From Rickettsiella endosymbiont of Xylota segnis (lineage in GTDB: Bacteria; Pseudomonadota; Gammaproteobacteria; Diplorickettsiales; Diplorickettsiaceae), in the NCBI RefSeq assembly GCF_964019545.1, contig NZ_OZ026451.1, forward strand, positions 1,359,001-1,423,000: a stretch of DNA of 64,000 bases, written 5' to 3'. This document shows positions 28,737-37,716 of the stretch, piece by piece. The notes under the pieces are model-generated. The model saw only the letters and a list, made by a program, of their open reading frames with translations. It was not told the origin of the DNA and ran no database searches. Numbering within the stretch: the stretch's first letter is position 1; the number at the start of each line of letters is the position of its first letter. Both the position numbers and the translations under genes were made by a program.

Positions 28737-30011
28737 CTAAATTTTTTTAGTTAAAACAGAACGACTTGGAAAAATCTTAACGGTTTTAATCATATTATCT
28801 TTAATCAAGATAACTTCCATCGTTTTATTTTCAAACTGAAACACAGTGCCCACTTTTGGAATAACTTCAAGCGTCTCAATAATTAATCCACTTAAGGTTT
28901 TAGGACCCCGTAAAGGTAGATTTAAATTTAATTGACGATTTAAATCTCGTAATGCAATTCCTCCGTCTATCAAATAACTACCATCAGCTTGCAATATAAC
29001 GGCACGACGCATTAACGCTGTATCAGTAGTAAATTCACCGACAATTTCTTCTAATATGTCTTCTAAAGTAATAAGTCCCTGAATCTCGCCATATTCATTG
29101 ACGACTAAACCAATGCGATGTTTTTCACGACGAAAATTTAACAATTGACTATTTAATGCTGTTGCTTCAGGTATAAAATGAACCTCTTCCGCTGCGTCGA
29201 TTAATACTTCTTTACTTAATTGTTGCTTACTTAAACTATTTAAAACTTTCCGAAAATGTAAAATTCCTATTATCTCATCAAGAGAATCTCGATAAATCGG
29301 TAACCGTGTATATTCACTCTTAATTAATTGTTTTAAAATTACATCCCAGGGCTGATTAATATCAATACCAATAATCTCCTGCCTTGGAATCATAATATCT
29401 TCTACGGTTACTTTATTGAGCTCTAATACCTTGAGTAGCATATTTTTATAACCAGTAGGCATATGTCCAGTCCCTTCACGTAATAAACTTACTAATTCTT
29501 CGCGGGACAATTGTTCAATAGTCAATTTTGGAATTTTTATCCCAAATAAACGTAAGGTAGAATTTGCTATTAAATTTGTTAGCCAAACAAAGGGGTATAA
29601 AATATGCAACAAAATAACTAGAGGCCAAACAGCAAACAACGCAATCGGTTGAGGATATAAAGTTGCTAAGGTTTTTGGCGCTACTTCACAAAAAATTAAT
29701 ACTACAAAAGTAAGTGCTAGGGTTGCCAAAAAAACACCCGATGCTGAAAAATATTGTAATGCAAGCAACGTAACTACAGCGGAAGCAAGAATATTAGCAA
29801 AAGTTCCGCATAAAAGAATAACTCCGAGCAAACGATCTGGTCTTTTTAATAAATCCTGTACACGTTTAGCGAGAAGGTTATGCTGTCTCACTAAATGACG
29901 TAATCGATATCTATTTATAGATAACATGGCAGCTTCTGCCAAGGAAAAAAAGACAGCAGCCAATAATAATAAAAATAATAAACCTACAAGAAATGCGAAT
30001 GAATAATGCAT
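28737..30011 (-). CDS. corB: CNNM/CBS-domain membrane protein, CorB (YfjD) type
   Basis: A 424-residue inner-membrane protein linked to Mg2+/Co2+ resistance in CorB/CorC families. The N-terminal CNNM (DUF21) domain has about four membrane helices (residues 6-150) with FFSLAEAAMLSINRYRL and ILLCGTFANILASA. A CBS pair follows (MIPRQEIIGIDI..., about 210-330, including EYGEIQGLITLEDILEEIVGE), then a C-terminal CorC_HlyC transporter-associated domain. It lies just downstream of the ypjD remnant, as in E. coli (ffh, ypjD, corB). Confidence 0.88.
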   Translation of the reverse strand: MHYSFAFLVGLLFLLLLAAVFFSLAEAAMLSINRYRLRHLVRQHNLLAKRVQDLLKRPDRLLGVILLCGTFANILASAVVTLLALQYFSASGVFLATLALTFVVLIFCEVAPKTLATLYPQPIALFAVWPLVILLHILYPFVWLTNLIANSTLRLFGIKIPKLTIEQLSREELVSLLREGTGHMPTGYKNMLLKVLELNKVTVEDIMIPRQEIIGIDINQPWDVILKQLIKSEYTRLPIYRDSLDEIIGILHFRKVLNSLSKQQLSKEVLIDAAEEVHFIPEATALNSQLLNFRREKHRIGLVVNEYGEIQGLITLEDILEEIVGEFTTDTALMRRAVILQADGSYLIDGGIALRDLNRQLNLNLPLRGPKTLSGLIIETLEVIPKVGTVFQFENKTMEVILIKDNMIKTVKIFPSRSVLTKKI

Positions 30012-30030
30012 GCGCTAAGGTCTCATCCTT

Positions 30031-30468
30031 TTAAAGATTAGGCATGAATAAAATCGTTCCTAAATAAACTATTCCAATTAAACTTGCGCCAATTAGCGTC
30101 CAGCTAATCGCAATTTTCCCCCGCCAACCAAAATAGTTTCTGCCGATTAATAGCATCAAAAGCACCCCCCAAGCGAGTAGTGATAAAAGTATTTTTTGCC
30201 ACAAACGTTGCCCAAAAACTGGATGAAATAAAATCAAACTGCTTGCCAAAATTAATGTAAGTAAAACGATAGCGATAGAAATAAGCATAAATAGATACGT
30301 TTCCATCACTTCCAAAGGGGGGAAATATTGAATAAATCCTATAGCTTGTTTATTCTTGAGCATCCACTCTTGGCTGGCTAATAGCAATGCTTGGAGTGCG
30401 GCGCTGATTAAAACAATCAGTGCAAGCGTTGAGAGAAAAATATGAATAAAATCTGCATAGGACACCAT
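30031..30468 (-). CDS. ypjD: Cytochrome c assembly-type membrane protein YpjD, lacking its N-terminal half
   Basis: The 145-residue product aligns by eye with only the C-terminal half of YpjD (about 263 residues in E. coli). It covers HIFLSTLALIVLISAALQAL, FPPLEVMETYLF, a hydrophobic helix, and GRNYFGWRGKIAISWTLIG. The first three to four membrane helices are missing. The 146 bp up to the divergent ffh gene hold no frame for them. The ATG at 30468 has GAGG-like sequence upstream, so a shortened protein may still be made. It is either a truncated functional form or a decaying gene. Confidence 0.72.
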   Translation of the reverse strand: MVSYADFIHIFLSTLALIVLISAALQALLLASQEWMLKNKQAIGFIQYFPPLEVMETYLFMLISIAIVLLTLILASSLILFHPVFGQRLWQKILLSLLAWGVLLMLLIGRNYFGWRGKIAISWTLIGASLIGIVYLGTILFMPNL

Positions 30469-30614
30469 GAGACTCGCTTACTCCTCAGCTAAGCTGATAC
30501 AATAACAGAAATTTTTGGGTCATTCATCATGTCCTTTCTTATAAATCCGGCTTTTCTACTTCGTAGACTTAGTCTCATTAAAAATTACGATAAATTTAGG
30601 ATTACTATAAAATC

Positions 30615-31970
30615 ATGTTTGACAATTTAACAGCTCGTTTAAAACAATCTTTTAAAAATATTCGTGGCCAAGGTCGCTTAAGCGAACATAATATTAAGGA
30701 AAGTCTTCGTGAAGTAAAAAAAGCTTTAATTGAAGCGGATGTCGCCTATCCTGTTGTCAAAACAATTATCGAACAAGTGCGCCAAGGCGCCATTGGGCAA
30801 AAGGTCACAGAAAGCTTAGCGCCAGGTCAGGCCTTTATAAAAATTGTGAGTGATACCTTAATTAGTATCATGGGGAAAGATTTATCCGAATTAAATCTTT
30901 CTACACAAGCGCCAGCCATAATTATGGTAGCGGGCTTGCAAGGTTCAGGAAAAACAACAACGGTTGCAAAATTAGCCTATTGGTTAAAAGAACAAAAAAA
31001 TAAATCTGTTCTAGTGACTAGTACGGACATTCATCGTCCTGCAGCTATTTTACAACTTGAAAACTTGGCCGAAAGTATAGGTGTGTTATTTCACACAAGT
31101 AACACCTCGCAAACACCTGCTTATATCGTTCAAACTGCTATCCAAGCTGCTCGAAATAAAGGTGTAGATGTCGTTATTATCGATACAGCCGGTCGCTTGC
31201 ATATTGATACAGCGATGATGGATGAAGTACGTACTATCCATGCTGTTAGTAATCCCATCGAAAGCTTATTCGTACTTGATAGTATGATGGGTCAAGACGC
31301 AGTAAAAACAGCACAGGGGTTTAATGAAACTATCCCTCTTACTGGAATTATATTGAGCAAAATGGATGGTGATGCGCGTGGAGGAGCCGCTTTATCAGTA
31401 AAATTTACTTTAGGTAAACCAATTAAATTTATCGGTTCCGGCGAAAAAGTCACCGCACTTGAGCCTTTTTACCCAGATAGGATTGCTTCGCGCATACTTG
31501 GTATGGGCGATGTCCTTTCGTTAGTCGAAGAAGTACAGCGTCATACCGATCAAAAAGCCATGCAAAAACTCAATCAAAAATTGCAAAAAGGCAAAAAATT
31601 TGATCTGGAAGATTTTTTAAATCAACTTATACAAATGGATAACATGGGAGGAATGGAGCAGCTCTTAGGCAAGCTTCCCGATGGAAACAGTACTGCTTTA
31701 CTCGCTAGTGCTAAAAATACACTTAATAAAAAACTAACTTCCCAGATGCAAGCAATCATCCGTTCTATGACAAAAAAAGAACGGCTTTTTCCAGATACTA
31801 TCCAAGGATCCCGAAAACGCCGTATTGCCGGAGGTTCGGGGACGCAAATCCAGGATGTGAACCGACTCTTGAAACAGTTCAATCAAATGCAAAAAATGAT
31901 GAAGCGTTTCTCTAAGCCTGGCTCCATGAATAAACTTCTACAAGGACTACAAAATCACCACCCTCGATAA
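30615..31970 (+). CDS. ffh: Signal recognition particle protein Ffh
   Basis: Ffh binds 4.5S RNA and nascent signal sequences and targets ribosomes to the membrane. The 451-residue protein has an N domain and a G domain with GLQGSGKTTTVAKLA (about 107-121), DTAGRLHID and LSKMDGDARGG. The methionine-rich M domain runs from about 300 to the end (MQKMMKRFSKPGSMNKLL). Size equals E. coli (453). It is upstream of the rpsP operon, as in many gammaproteobacteria. Confidence 0.97.
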   Translation: MFDNLTARLKQSFKNIRGQGRLSEHNIKESLREVKKALIEADVAYPVVKTIIEQVRQGAIGQKVTESLAPGQAFIKIVSDTLISIMGKDLSELNLSTQAPAIIMVAGLQGSGKTTTVAKLAYWLKEQKNKSVLVTSTDIHRPAAILQLENLAESIGVLFHTSNTSQTPAYIVQTAIQAARNKGVDVVIIDTAGRLHIDTAMMDEVRTIHAVSNPIESLFVLDSMMGQDAVKTAQGFNETIPLTGIILSKMDGDARGGAALSVKFTLGKPIKFIGSGEKVTALEPFYPDRIASRILGMGDVLSLVEEVQRHTDQKAMQKLNQKLQKGKKFDLEDFLNQLIQMDNMGGMEQLLGKLPDGNSTALLASAKNTLNKKLTSQMQAIIRSMTKKERLFPDTIQGSRKRRIAGGSGTQIQDVNRLLKQFNQMQKMMKRFSKPGSMNKLLQGLQNHHPR

Positions 31971-31996
31971 AACCTCTAGAAACTCGAATGAAGCCC

Positions 31997-32025
31997 TTCC
32001 CAAATTAATAAAATTTGCGTAGAAT
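31997..32025 (+). promoter_or_regulatory. Sigma-70 promoter for the rpsP operon
   Basis: TTCCCA (31997-32002) and TAGAAT (32020-32025) are 17 bases apart. The GC-rich stretch CCGGGC just after the -10 resembles the discriminator of stringently controlled ribosomal promoters. It lies 81 bases before rpsP. Confidence 0.6.
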
Positions 32026-32105
32026 CCGGGCTGGTTTCAATCTAAGCTATCTCATTCAATTGAGCGTTTAAATAGACAGTAAAAATAGAGAGGAAAATTT
32101 ATTCC

Positions 32106-32354
32106 ATGGTTACCATTCGCTTAGCACGAGGAGGTCGTACAGAACGCCCCTTCTATCACATTGTTGTAACAGATAGCCGAAAGCCGCGTGATGGACGCTA
32201 TATTGAGCGCTTAGGTTTTTATAACCCTGTTGCCGCAGGAAAAGAAGTAAGCTTACAAATTGCAGAAGACCGAGTTAACTATTGGGTATCTCAAGGAGCT
32301 CAGCTGTCAGAACAAGTCCAAAGTCTGCTGAAAAAAAATAAAAAGGGAAACTAA
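32106..32354 (+). CDS. rpsP: 30S ribosomal protein S16
   Basis: S16 is a small-subunit assembly protein. The 82-residue sequence [20 protein letters not shown] followed by [19 protein letters not shown] is diagnostic, and its length is the same as E. coli (82). It leads the rpsP-rimM-trmD-rplS operon. AGAGGA stands before the ATG. Confidence 0.98.
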   Translation: MVTIRLARGGRTERPFYHIVVTDSRKPRDGRYIERLGFYNPVAAGKEVSLQIAEDRVNYWVSQGAQLSEQVQSLLKKNKKGN

Positions 32355-32377
32355 TAATCCTAAGAAAACTGATGACC

Positions 32378-32405
32378 AGGCGGAAGCTGCTTAATACATC
32401 CGCCT
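32378..32405 (+). terminator. Hairpin between rpsP and rimM, possible attenuator
   Basis: AGGCGGA (32378-32384) pairs with TCCGCCT (32399-32405) around a 14-base loop, followed by TTTGCT. The T-run is poor, so partial termination or processing between S16 and the downstream modification genes is more likely than a full stop. That would suit the higher need for ribosomal protein than for RimM and TrmD. Confidence 0.45.
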
Positions 32406-32483
32406 TTGCTGAAATTTATTAAGACCACCTCTCTGTATTAGATGCTAGATAAAGTACTGCTGTTATCAATCAAAGAGGTAAAG

Positions 32484-32999
32484 ATGACAAAAAGAAAGGT
32501 CTTGGTAGGAACTATCGGAAAACCTTATGGTATCAAAGGCTGGGTTAAAATAAATTCCTATACAGAACCTTTCAGTAATATCCTCGATTATCAACCCTGG
32601 TATTTAGAAGCACCCAGTAAACCTTCTTCTCCTCCTATCCTAATTGAAATAATAGATAATTGCCTTCAGGGTCAACAGATATTAGCGCTACTCGCAAACT
32701 GTATAACGCCTGAATCAGCATGTCTTTATACAAATTATAAAATCTATGTAGATCGAGAAAAATTCTTTCCCTTAGCAGAGCAAGAGTACTATTGGACAGA
32801 TTTAGAAGGCTTAAAAGTCTATACTTGTGAAAACGCTTATCTCGGCATAATCCAAGCTATCTTTGCTACGGGTGCTAACGATGTATTAGTGATAACTGAT
32901 AAAAAAAGACATTTAGTTCCATTTTTATTAGATCAAACCATTAAGTCTATCGATTTAGAAAATAAAACTATGATTGTCGATTGGGACGCTGAATTTTGA
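32484..32999 (+). CDS. rimM: 16S rRNA maturation factor RimM
   Basis: RimM helps mature the 30S head region and binds S19. From the ATG at 32484 the 171-residue protein begins MTKRKVLVGTIGKPYGIKGWVKI, the family's N-terminal beta-barrel signature. A PRC-barrel domain follows (YYWTDLEGLKVYT). The frame is open 14 codons further up, but AGAGG at 32474-32478 points to 32484 as the start. Its stop overlaps the trmD start by one base. Confidence 0.92.
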   Translation: MTKRKVLVGTIGKPYGIKGWVKINSYTEPFSNILDYQPWYLEAPSKPSSPPILIEIIDNCLQGQQILALLANCITPESACLYTNYKIYVDREKFFPLAEQEYYWTDLEGLKVYTCENAYLGIIQAIFATGANDVLVITDKKRHLVPFLLDQTIKSIDLENKTMIVDWDAEF

Positions 33000-33745
33000 T
33001 GGATATCCAGATTATTAGCCTATTTCCTGAAATGTTTACTCCTTTAAATTTGAGTATACCTGGACGTGCACAAAAAAAAGGGCTATTAAAAATATCCTAT
33101 TTAAATCCTCGGGATTTCGCGCAAGATAAGCATAATACTGTAGATGATCGTCCCTATGGAGGCGGGCCTGGAATGGTTATGAAGTTTGAGCCATTATTAG
33201 CTGCGATAAAGATGGCTAAACTACGTCAAGAGACTTTATATCCAGCCCCTTTAGTTAGTTATTTATCGCCCCAAGGAAAAAAATTTGATCAAATAGCTGC
33301 TCAAGTATTAAGCCAACGTACAGGGCTTATCCTAATCGCAGGTCGTTATGAAGGCATCGATCAGCGTCTTATTAACCGTGAAGTCGACGAGGAATGGTCT
33401 CTAGGAGATTTTATTTTGAGTGGTGGCGAACTAGCGGCTATGTGTCTTATTGATAGCATAGTCCGTCTGTTACCAGGAGCATTAGGTCATCTGGAATCTG
33501 CGTCACAAGATTCATTTAGCTCGTCTCTACTAGATTACCCACATTATACACGCCCTGCAAAGCTAGATGGTCAAGATGTTCCGGATGTTCTGCTACAGGG
33601 AGACCACTCAGCCATTGCTCGTTGGCGTTTAAAACAATCTTTGGGACAAACCTGGCAACGTCGACCAGATTTATTAAAAAAGCATATACTTAGCGAACAA
33701 GAGCAGGTATTATTGGCCGAATTCATCCGTGAAAATAGCGAATAA
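32999..33745 (+). CDS. trmD: tRNA (guanine-37-N1)-methyltransferase TrmD
   Basis: TrmD methylates G37 of tRNAs reading CNN codons to prevent frameshifting. The 248-residue SPOUT enzyme has MDIQIISLFPEMF at the start, HNTVDDRPYGGGPGMVMKFEP, and the knot residues IAGRYEGIDQRLI and EEWSLGDFILSGGELAA. The ATG at 32999 shares its A with the rimM stop codon. rplS follows after 15 bp. Confidence 0.96.
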   Translation: MDIQIISLFPEMFTPLNLSIPGRAQKKGLLKISYLNPRDFAQDKHNTVDDRPYGGGPGMVMKFEPLLAAIKMAKLRQETLYPAPLVSYLSPQGKKFDQIAAQVLSQRTGLILIAGRYEGIDQRLINREVDEEWSLGDFILSGGELAAMCLIDSIVRLLPGALGHLESASQDSFSSSLLDYPHYTRPAKLDGQDVPDVLLQGDHSAIARWRLKQSLGQTWQRRPDLLKKHILSEQEQVLLAEFIRENSE

Positions 33746-33760
33746 AATTTGGAGTTAGCG

Positions 33761-34174
33761 ATGAGTAATCTCATACAAACTATTGAAAAAGAACAAATGC
33801 AATCAAAAAAGGACATTCCCGACTTTCGTGCGGGAGATACAGTCACAGTCAAAATTAAAGTCAAAGAAGGTACACGCGAACGATTACAATCCTTTGAGGG
33901 TGTTGTTATTGCGCGACGAAATCGTGGATTTAACTCTGCCTTTACTGTAAGAAAGATCTCACATGGCGAAGGAGTGGAGCGAGTTTTTCCTCTTTATAGC
34001 CCTTTAACGGCTAGCATAGAAATTAAAAGACGTGGTGATGTTCGAAAAGCAAAACTATATCATTTACGCAACCTACGTGGTAAAGCGGCGCGTATTAAAG
34101 AAAAATTAGTAAATACCCTGCAAGCTTCTATTTCATCAAAAGAAGATGCTAGTAATAACGATCCTATAGAATAG
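33761..34174 (+). CDS. rplS: 50S ribosomal protein L19
   Basis: L19 lies at the 30S-50S interface. From the ATG at 33761, with GGAG six bases upstream, the 137-residue protein contains [18 protein letters not shown] and [20 protein letters not shown]. The C-terminus is about 20 residues longer than E. coli L19 (115) and ends in a polar, acidic tail. It is the last gene of the rpsP operon. Confidence 0.96.
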   Translation: MSNLIQTIEKEQMQSKKDIPDFRAGDTVTVKIKVKEGTRERLQSFEGVVIARRNRGFNSAFTVRKISHGEGVERVFPLYSPLTASIEIKRRGDVRKAKLYHLRNLRGKAARIKEKLVNTLQASISSKEDASNNDPIE

Positions 34175-34184
34175 ATGTCAATCT

Positions 34185-34215
34185 TTACCAACAATATTTT
34201 TAATATTGTTGGTAA
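34185..34215 (+). terminator. Perfect inverted repeat after rplS
   Basis: Fourteen-base arms (34185-34198 and 34202-34215) pair perfectly around TTT. The stem is AT-rich but long, placed 10 bases after the rplS stop. No long T-tract follows, so termination may be inefficient, and it may instead protect the 3' end. Confidence 0.6.
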
Positions 34216-34255
34216 TTCAAAGTTTTAGACTCCCTAAAAAGATAATATCGCTTTT

Positions 34256-34717
34256 ATGTTTTATAAGGCTATCGTTCAAACTCCTATTGGGAAGCTAGGA
34301 ATATCCACTTTGGGTCAATTACTAATCCGGCTTGATTTTTTAACCGATGATAGAGTATTAATTACCCCTAATGAAGAAATTATAAAAAACATCGTAAGTC
34401 AGCTTAATCAATACTTTCAATGCCCAAGCTTTGAGTTTAATATCCCCTACCAACTACAAGGGACTCCTTTTCAAACTAAGGTTTGGCAAGCATTAAGTAA
34501 TTTGCCTATACAAACTACTGTTAGTTACGGTGCTCTCGCCAATAAATTAAAAACAGGTGCGCGAGCTGTAGGTAATGCTTGTCGAGCAAACCCTCTTCCA
34601 ATATTAATCCCATGTCATCGTGTTATAGCTCAAGGAAATTTAGGTGGCTATAAAGGAAAAGAAATATCTATTAAAAAATGGTTATTAAATCATGAATTTT
34701 ATTCCAGTACATTTTAA
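34256..34717 (+). CDS. ogt: Methylated-DNA-protein cysteine methyltransferase (Ogt)
   Basis: The protein removes O6-alkyl groups from guanine in a suicidal transfer to its own cysteine. The 153-residue protein has the active-site motif IPCHRV with cysteine 120. Before it come GTPFQTKVWQALSNLP and VSYGALANKL (DNA-binding helix-turn-helix), and after it GGYKGKEISIKKWLLNHE. It lacks the Ada N-terminal domain. It is followed by the candidate small RNA. Confidence 0.92.
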   Translation: MFYKAIVQTPIGKLGISTLGQLLIRLDFLTDDRVLITPNEEIIKNIVSQLNQYFQCPSFEFNIPYQLQGTPFQTKVWQALSNLPIQTTVSYGALANKLKTGARAVGNACRANPLPILIPCHRVIAQGNLGGYKGKEISIKKWLLNHEFYSSTF

Positions 34718-34904
34718 GCTGATAGAATTCGAAAAAAATATTTTTCACTTTAATAATCAAATGAAAATTTGTTTATTTATTAATTTTTTTCAAGCTTGCT
34801 CAAATTCCTTTCTCAGCTCCTGTAAGTCTTTACTCAAAAGTGTGTAAGTTAAGACTGAAGCCGTCAAACGCCCATTGTAATAAATTATAACTTTGTTAAT
34901 CTAA

Positions 34905-35118
34905 GTAGTGTGTGTTGTTAATGATCTAATCAAGGACTTAATTTCCAGAAATAATCTAAAGAATAGGTTACTGACATGGAAATTAATTAGCAAATCCTTA
35001 TGTTATGTGGAATAGATAAGGATGTCTACACTACAAGGATGTAGTGTTAGCAAGGATGCTACAAGGACGTTACTAACACAGATATACCCCCTTGGGCCGT
35101 TTTACGGCCCTTTTTAAT
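34905..35118 (+). ncRNA. Candidate CsrB/RsmY-RsmZ-type small RNA that sequesters CsrA
   Basis: The 476-bp gap between ogt and comEC has no gene but holds five AAGGA motifs (34932, 35018, 35035, 35052, 35063) and one ATGGA. Two sit exactly in hairpin loops: loop AAGGAT closed by a 7-bp stem (35028-35034 with 35041-35047), and loop AAGGAT closed by TAGC/GCTA (35048-35051 with 35058-35061). A third (AAGGAC) has a short stem. A strong intrinsic terminator follows at 35094-35115. GGA in loops is the CsrA recognition pattern. A possible promoter is TTGTAA (34875) with TAATCT (34897), so the 5' end is approximate. Two TGTAAG half-sites (34821, 34843) upstream recall GacA/LetA boxes but are not full palindromes. 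Confidence 0.75.
35094..35115 (+). terminator. Intrinsic terminator of the candidate small RNA
   Basis: GGGCCG (35094-35099), loop TTTTA, CGGCCC (35105-35110), then five T residues. It is one of the most GC-rich stems in the window and is not downstream of any protein gene on the plus strand nearer than ogt, 377 bp away. Confidence 0.92.
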
Positions 35119-35193
35119 TTATTGCATGAATTTTTGTCAGAGTCACGTCAATTCATAACAATAAATATTTAAAATCTTTTATCTTTCAATGTA

Positions 35194-37524
35194 TTAATCT
35201 TGCCAAAAATGATGATTTCTTTCATAGTAAGTCTCTGCTTGTATATTATAAGAACGAGCATTTAATTTTAATGTAATAGTTCCTTCGGTCGCTGTATTAT
35301 AGATTTTAGAACCTAAACGTTGATAACGATTTAATACAATTTTATGCGGGAATTTAAATCGATTATGAAAGCCCGTTGGGAACAAAGCATAGGCTGGTTG
35401 TACATAGTTTAAAAATTCTATGCTTGAAGAAGTTTTACTACCATGATGGGGAACGATTAATACTGTGCTTTGTAAAGATTTTTGCTTTGTATGAACAAGA
35501 TAGTTTTCTGCAGCTTTTTCTATATCACCAACTAATAAAATACTTTGTAATTGGTTACTAATTTTTAGCACGCATGAACTATTATTACCTAGATAGTCAA
35601 GATTAAAGGGTGGGTATAAAATCTCGAAATTAACTCCATCCCATTGCCAGCGCATTTTTTCTTCGCACAAATTTACGATTCTTGGTAAAAATTTTTTAGG
35701 AATACTACTCAGTATTTTATCTACTTGTATTTGTTTTAAAATAATCGTCGCTCCACCACTATGATCATTATCACCGTGACTAATAACCATCAGATTCACT
35801 TTATGAACACCGATTGTTTGTAAAAAAGGAAGTAAAACCAATTTTCCTGCATCAAAGGATGGGCTTAAGCGAGGACCTGTATCATAAATCAGGACATGAT
35901 GTTGAGTACGAACTACACTAGCTAAACCTTGACCCACATCGAGAAGATGAAGCCAAATATCACCATATTGTGGCCCCTGACTTTCTCCAAAAAATAAAGG
36001 TAAGAGCCAAATGAAACCTAAGCAACGAGTTGGTGTTCCCCTAGGCGCCAAAATTAATAATATGCCAATTATACTTGAAGCTAAAATCCAGCGGTTTGAT
36101 AAATATGCATAATATTGAGTAAAAGGCATTTCTGAAAAAAAATGGAGTAAACTCCAAAGCATCTCCAGTAATTTTTCTACGAAAATTAAGATATTGTTTC
36201 CCAGAACAGAGCTTACTAAACTAAGTAAGCTACCTAATAAACTAAGCGGTAAAATTAAAAAGCCAATAGATGGAATGGCTATTAAGTTAGCAATAAAACT
36301 AATCCAAGAAATTTGCTGAAAAAATAATAAAGATAAAGGAATCAGCCCTAAACACAAAGTTAATTGTATTCGGCACCAAAATCGCCAATTTTTTAATGGC
36401 TTCATGCGATTTGAGACAGCATAAAAAATTAATATAACTGCTGTGAAGGATAACCAAAAACTTGCTGAAAGTACTGAAAAAGGTTCTATTATTAAAATAA
36501 TTAATAATGTTAAATGAAATGAATGCCAACTACTAAGATAGCGCCGTTTGATTATAGCCAATGAAAATATAGATAACATCAGTAAAGCACGCTGGGTCGG
36601 AATAGCGAACCCCGCTAGAGCACTATAGAAAATGGTTAATAATAATGTAAATGCGCCAGCAATTTTCGGCGCTGGAATATACAAAGTGACAACGGGTATA
36701 CGACAAAAAGTAAAACGAACTATCCAATAAATAATTCCTGCAATGAAAGCGAGATGTAAACCTGCAATAGCAAATAAATGATTAGTCCCAGTACCACGCA
36801 TTACTCGCCATTGTTCATCAGTAATTTCACAACGCATTCCTGTCGTTAGTGCACTTATAAGTCCTATTAAAGGGTAAGCTTGTAACGCTTTTTTTACATT
36901 TGTAGTAATCTTTTGACGTAGAGTATCGATAAAATAATATACATTTGTTCGCTGAATTAGGTGTAAAGGTAATTTTTCTAATAGATAACCTGTAGCACAA
37001 ATGTTTTGTTGGAACAACTCGGCTTGATAATCAAAGCTACCAGGATTCCAAAAAGCACGAGGACGACGTAGGCGCAAAGCGAATTGCCAAATATCTCCTT
37101 TTTTAAAATTAGTTAATACATTTAAATTTTTGTAAAAATACCCTTTAATTCGTACAGGTATGGGATACCGTAAAAATACTGAGGTCTCTAGCTTTTGGAT
37201 AAGAAAGTCAAAGCGTACGACATTCAAATGATTTTCTGGAATAGTTATTATCCGTCCCTTTGCAATGAGGGTCTTACCTTCTAATATTTTTGGCAATTGT
37301 AAGGCAAGTTGTTGATGCGCAATTATTAACGACCAAGAAAAACCTAAACAACAAGCAACAAAAAATGAAATCCAATTTGCAAAAAATAGTCGTTTAAAAA
37401 AGGCGAAAGTAATTAAAATTATACTAAATAATATTAGTAAATAGGCTAGTTTTACCGTAGGTAAGTGCGAGAAATGTGTGATCCATACCACACCGATTAA
37501 AAACCCTAACGTCCAGCGGGCCAT
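35194..37524 (-). CDS. comEC: DNA uptake channel protein ComEC
   Basis: ComEC carries transforming single-stranded DNA across the inner membrane. The 776-residue protein has two N-terminal helices, a DUF4131-like segment, and the Competence domain with many membrane helices (about residues 220-500; GTNHLFAIAGLHLAFIAG is the signature). The C-terminal metallo-beta-lactamase domain has LLDVGQGLASVVR and HGDNDHSGGA near 578-587. No frame break is seen, so it appears intact. With dprA and pilVWX in this window it suggests competence genes are kept. Confidence 0.95.
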   Translation of the reverse strand: MARWTLGFLIGVVWITHFSHLPTVKLAYLLILFSIILITFAFFKRLFFANWISFFVACCLGFSWSLIIAHQQLALQLPKILEGKTLIAKGRIITIPENHLNVVRFDFLIQKLETSVFLRYPIPVRIKGYFYKNLNVLTNFKKGDIWQFALRLRRPRAFWNPGSFDYQAELFQQNICATGYLLEKLPLHLIQRTNVYYFIDTLRQKITTNVKKALQAYPLIGLISALTTGMRCEITDEQWRVMRGTGTNHLFAIAGLHLAFIAGIIYWIVRFTFCRIPVVTLYIPAPKIAGAFTLLLTIFYSALAGFAIPTQRALLMLSIFSLAIIKRRYLSSWHSFHLTLLIILIIEPFSVLSASFWLSFTAVILIFYAVSNRMKPLKNWRFWCRIQLTLCLGLIPLSLLFFQQISWISFIANLIAIPSIGFLILPLSLLGSLLSLVSSVLGNNILIFVEKLLEMLWSLLHFFSEMPFTQYYAYLSNRWILASSIIGILLILAPRGTPTRCLGFIWLLPLFFGESQGPQYGDIWLHLLDVGQGLASVVRTQHHVLIYDTGPRLSPSFDAGKLVLLPFLQTIGVHKVNLMVISHGDNDHSGGATIILKQIQVDKILSSIPKKFLPRIVNLCEEKMRWQWDGVNFEILYPPFNLDYLGNNSSCVLKISNQLQSILLVGDIEKAAENYLVHTKQKSLQSTVLIVPHHGSKTSSSIEFLNYVQPAYALFPTGFHNRFKFPHKIVLNRYQRLGSKIYNTATEGTITLKLNARSYNIQAETYYERNHHFWQD

Positions 37525-37716
37525 ATTTTTTTATTTAGCGATAACTTGTCTTATTGTATATTTTTTTTAAATTTATTTAAAAACACCTTTATAGTAATAA
37601 AAAATAATATTTAATATTATTTTTTATTTAAACCATTATCTTGTATACTTAATAAATATATCTAAAATTAAATATAAATTAAAAGCAAACTAAATTAGTT
37701 TAACAAGGAGTGTCGT

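Noticed and set aside
34821-34860. GacA/LetA-type binding box upstream of the small RNA
   Set aside because: Two TGTAAG half-sites are present but neither has the full inverted partner at the expected spacing; not annotated as a site.
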